Shown here: positions 63,593-64,000 of the stretch, one piece after another
Numbering within the stretch: position 1 is the stretch's first letter
Layout: the number at the start of each line of letters is the position of its first letter
Assembly: GCF_030758315.1 (NCBI RefSeq)
Contig: NZ_CP132336.1
Coordinates: 3,501,001 to 3,565,000 of the forward strand
DNA: 64,000 bases
Direction of reading: 5' to 3'
Origin: Pararhizobium sp. IMCC3301
Lineage (GTDB): Bacteria > Pseudomonadota > Alphaproteobacteria > Rhizobiales > GCA-2746425
The notes under the pieces: model-generated
Seen by the model: the letters and a program-made list of their open reading frames with translations, nothing else
What the model was told of the DNA's origin: nothing
Databases searched by the model: none
Program-made: the position numbers and the translations under genes

Positions 63593-64000
63593 TTAGAAGT
63601 CCATGCCACCCATGCCGCCCATGCCACCTGGCATGCCGCCACCACCGCCACCGGCACCTTCTTTGGAAGGTTTGTCAGCAACCATGGCTTCAGTCGTCAC
63701 CAGCAGGCCGGCAATGGAAGCCGCGTCCTGAAGGGCTGTACGCACCACTTTGGTCGGATCGATAATGCCGGCTGCGATCAGATCGACATATTCTTCGGTC
63801 TGGGCATCGAAACCGTAAGGGTCTTTGCCTTCCAGAACCTTGTTGACGACGACAGAGCCTTCAACGCCCGAGTTTTCGGCAATCTGGCGGATCGGAGCCT
63901 GCAATGCGCGCAGAACGATCTTGATACCAGCCTGAATGTCCGGATTTTTGGAAGTCAGTTTACCGACGGCAACAGTGGCCCGCAGCAAAGCAGCGCCACC
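63593..64000 (-). CDS. groL: GroEL chaperonin, C-terminal part (gene runs off the window)
   Basis: The visible 135 codons end in [15 protein letters not shown], the flexible tail that closes the GroEL cavity. Upstream segments [19 protein letters not shown] and [17 protein letters not shown] are highly conserved in the equatorial domain. The start lies beyond position 64000. It is the housekeeping chaperonin or one paralogue (rhizobia have several). Confidence 0.94.
   Translation of the reverse strand, partial: GGAALLRATVAVGKLTSKNPDIQAGIKIVLRALQAPIRQIAENSGVEGSVVVNKVLEGKDPYGFDAQTEEYVDLIAAGIIDPTKVVRTALQDAASIAGLLVTTEAMVADKPSKEGAGGGGGGMPGGMGGMGGMDF

Overview
The window looks like a chromosomal segment of an alphaproteobacterium, most likely Hyphomicrobiales (Rhizobiales). 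The evidence is a BetI/ChoXWV choline module, an smo-type polyol ABC operon with mannitol 2-dehydrogenase, a PdhS-type cell-cycle histidine kinase, paired phasins, the HisZ/short-HisG system, and a tRNA-His without the usual extra G-1. Codon use is moderately GC-rich and even, except for an AT-richer stretch at about 43.3-46.2 kb.

Layout. 0-3.4 kb: betI (cut by the window edge), a perfect palindrome and choXWV. 3.4-10.8 kb: a copper cluster on the minus strand with cueR, cytochrome c, multicopper oxidase, a small Cys-containing secreted protein, an L,D-transpeptidase (with the remnant of a second, once translationally coupled copy), another cytochrome c, and copA behind a CueR-type promoter. 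10.8-18.5 kb: HAD phosphatase, SorC-type regulator, smoEFGK and mtlK. 18.5-23.1 kb: ytoQ, a solitary znuA with a Zur-like box, a glutathionyl-hydroquinone reductase, a secreted protein of unknown function and an SMP-30 protein. 23.1-32.9 kb: polyamine uptake and breakdown (puuB-like oxidase, spuC-like aminotransferase, two glutamine-synthetase-like ligases, potFGHI). 32.9-34.5 kb: tRNA-His and two phasins with PhaR-like boxes. 34.7-43.3 kb: pdhS-like kinase, selO, gshA, rsmE, xseA. 43.3-47.2 kb: accessory region with an unknown protein, a zinc-ribbon/HEPN-like protein, a transposase vestige, and a periplasmic rhodanese gene between two diverged 244-bp direct repeats that carry the 3' end of the neighbouring DUF3422 gene. 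47.2-57.3 kb: DUF3422, then a two-carbon/three-carbon hydroxyacid locus (GntR regulator, lldEFG, cytochrome c, glcDEF). 57.3-61.9 kb: small unknown gene, tag, hisS-hisZ-hisG. 61.9-64 kb: two related small secreted proteins built on a repeated SPDAxTPGxTG motif, and the 3' end of groL.

How the parts work together. The window is rich in periplasmic binding-protein uptake systems for small organic solutes (choline, polyols, polyamines), followed by catabolic enzymes that feed central metabolism, and respiratory hydroxyacid oxidation. The copper block combines efflux (CopA), periplasmic oxidation (multicopper oxidase plus cytochromes c) and a cell-wall cross-linking enzyme of a class known to be copper-sensitive. 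The least explained items are the SPDA-motif secreted proteins, the HEPN-like accessory gene and the duplicated DUF3422 3' end. I found no CRISPR array, rRNA operon, complete insertion sequence or prophage.
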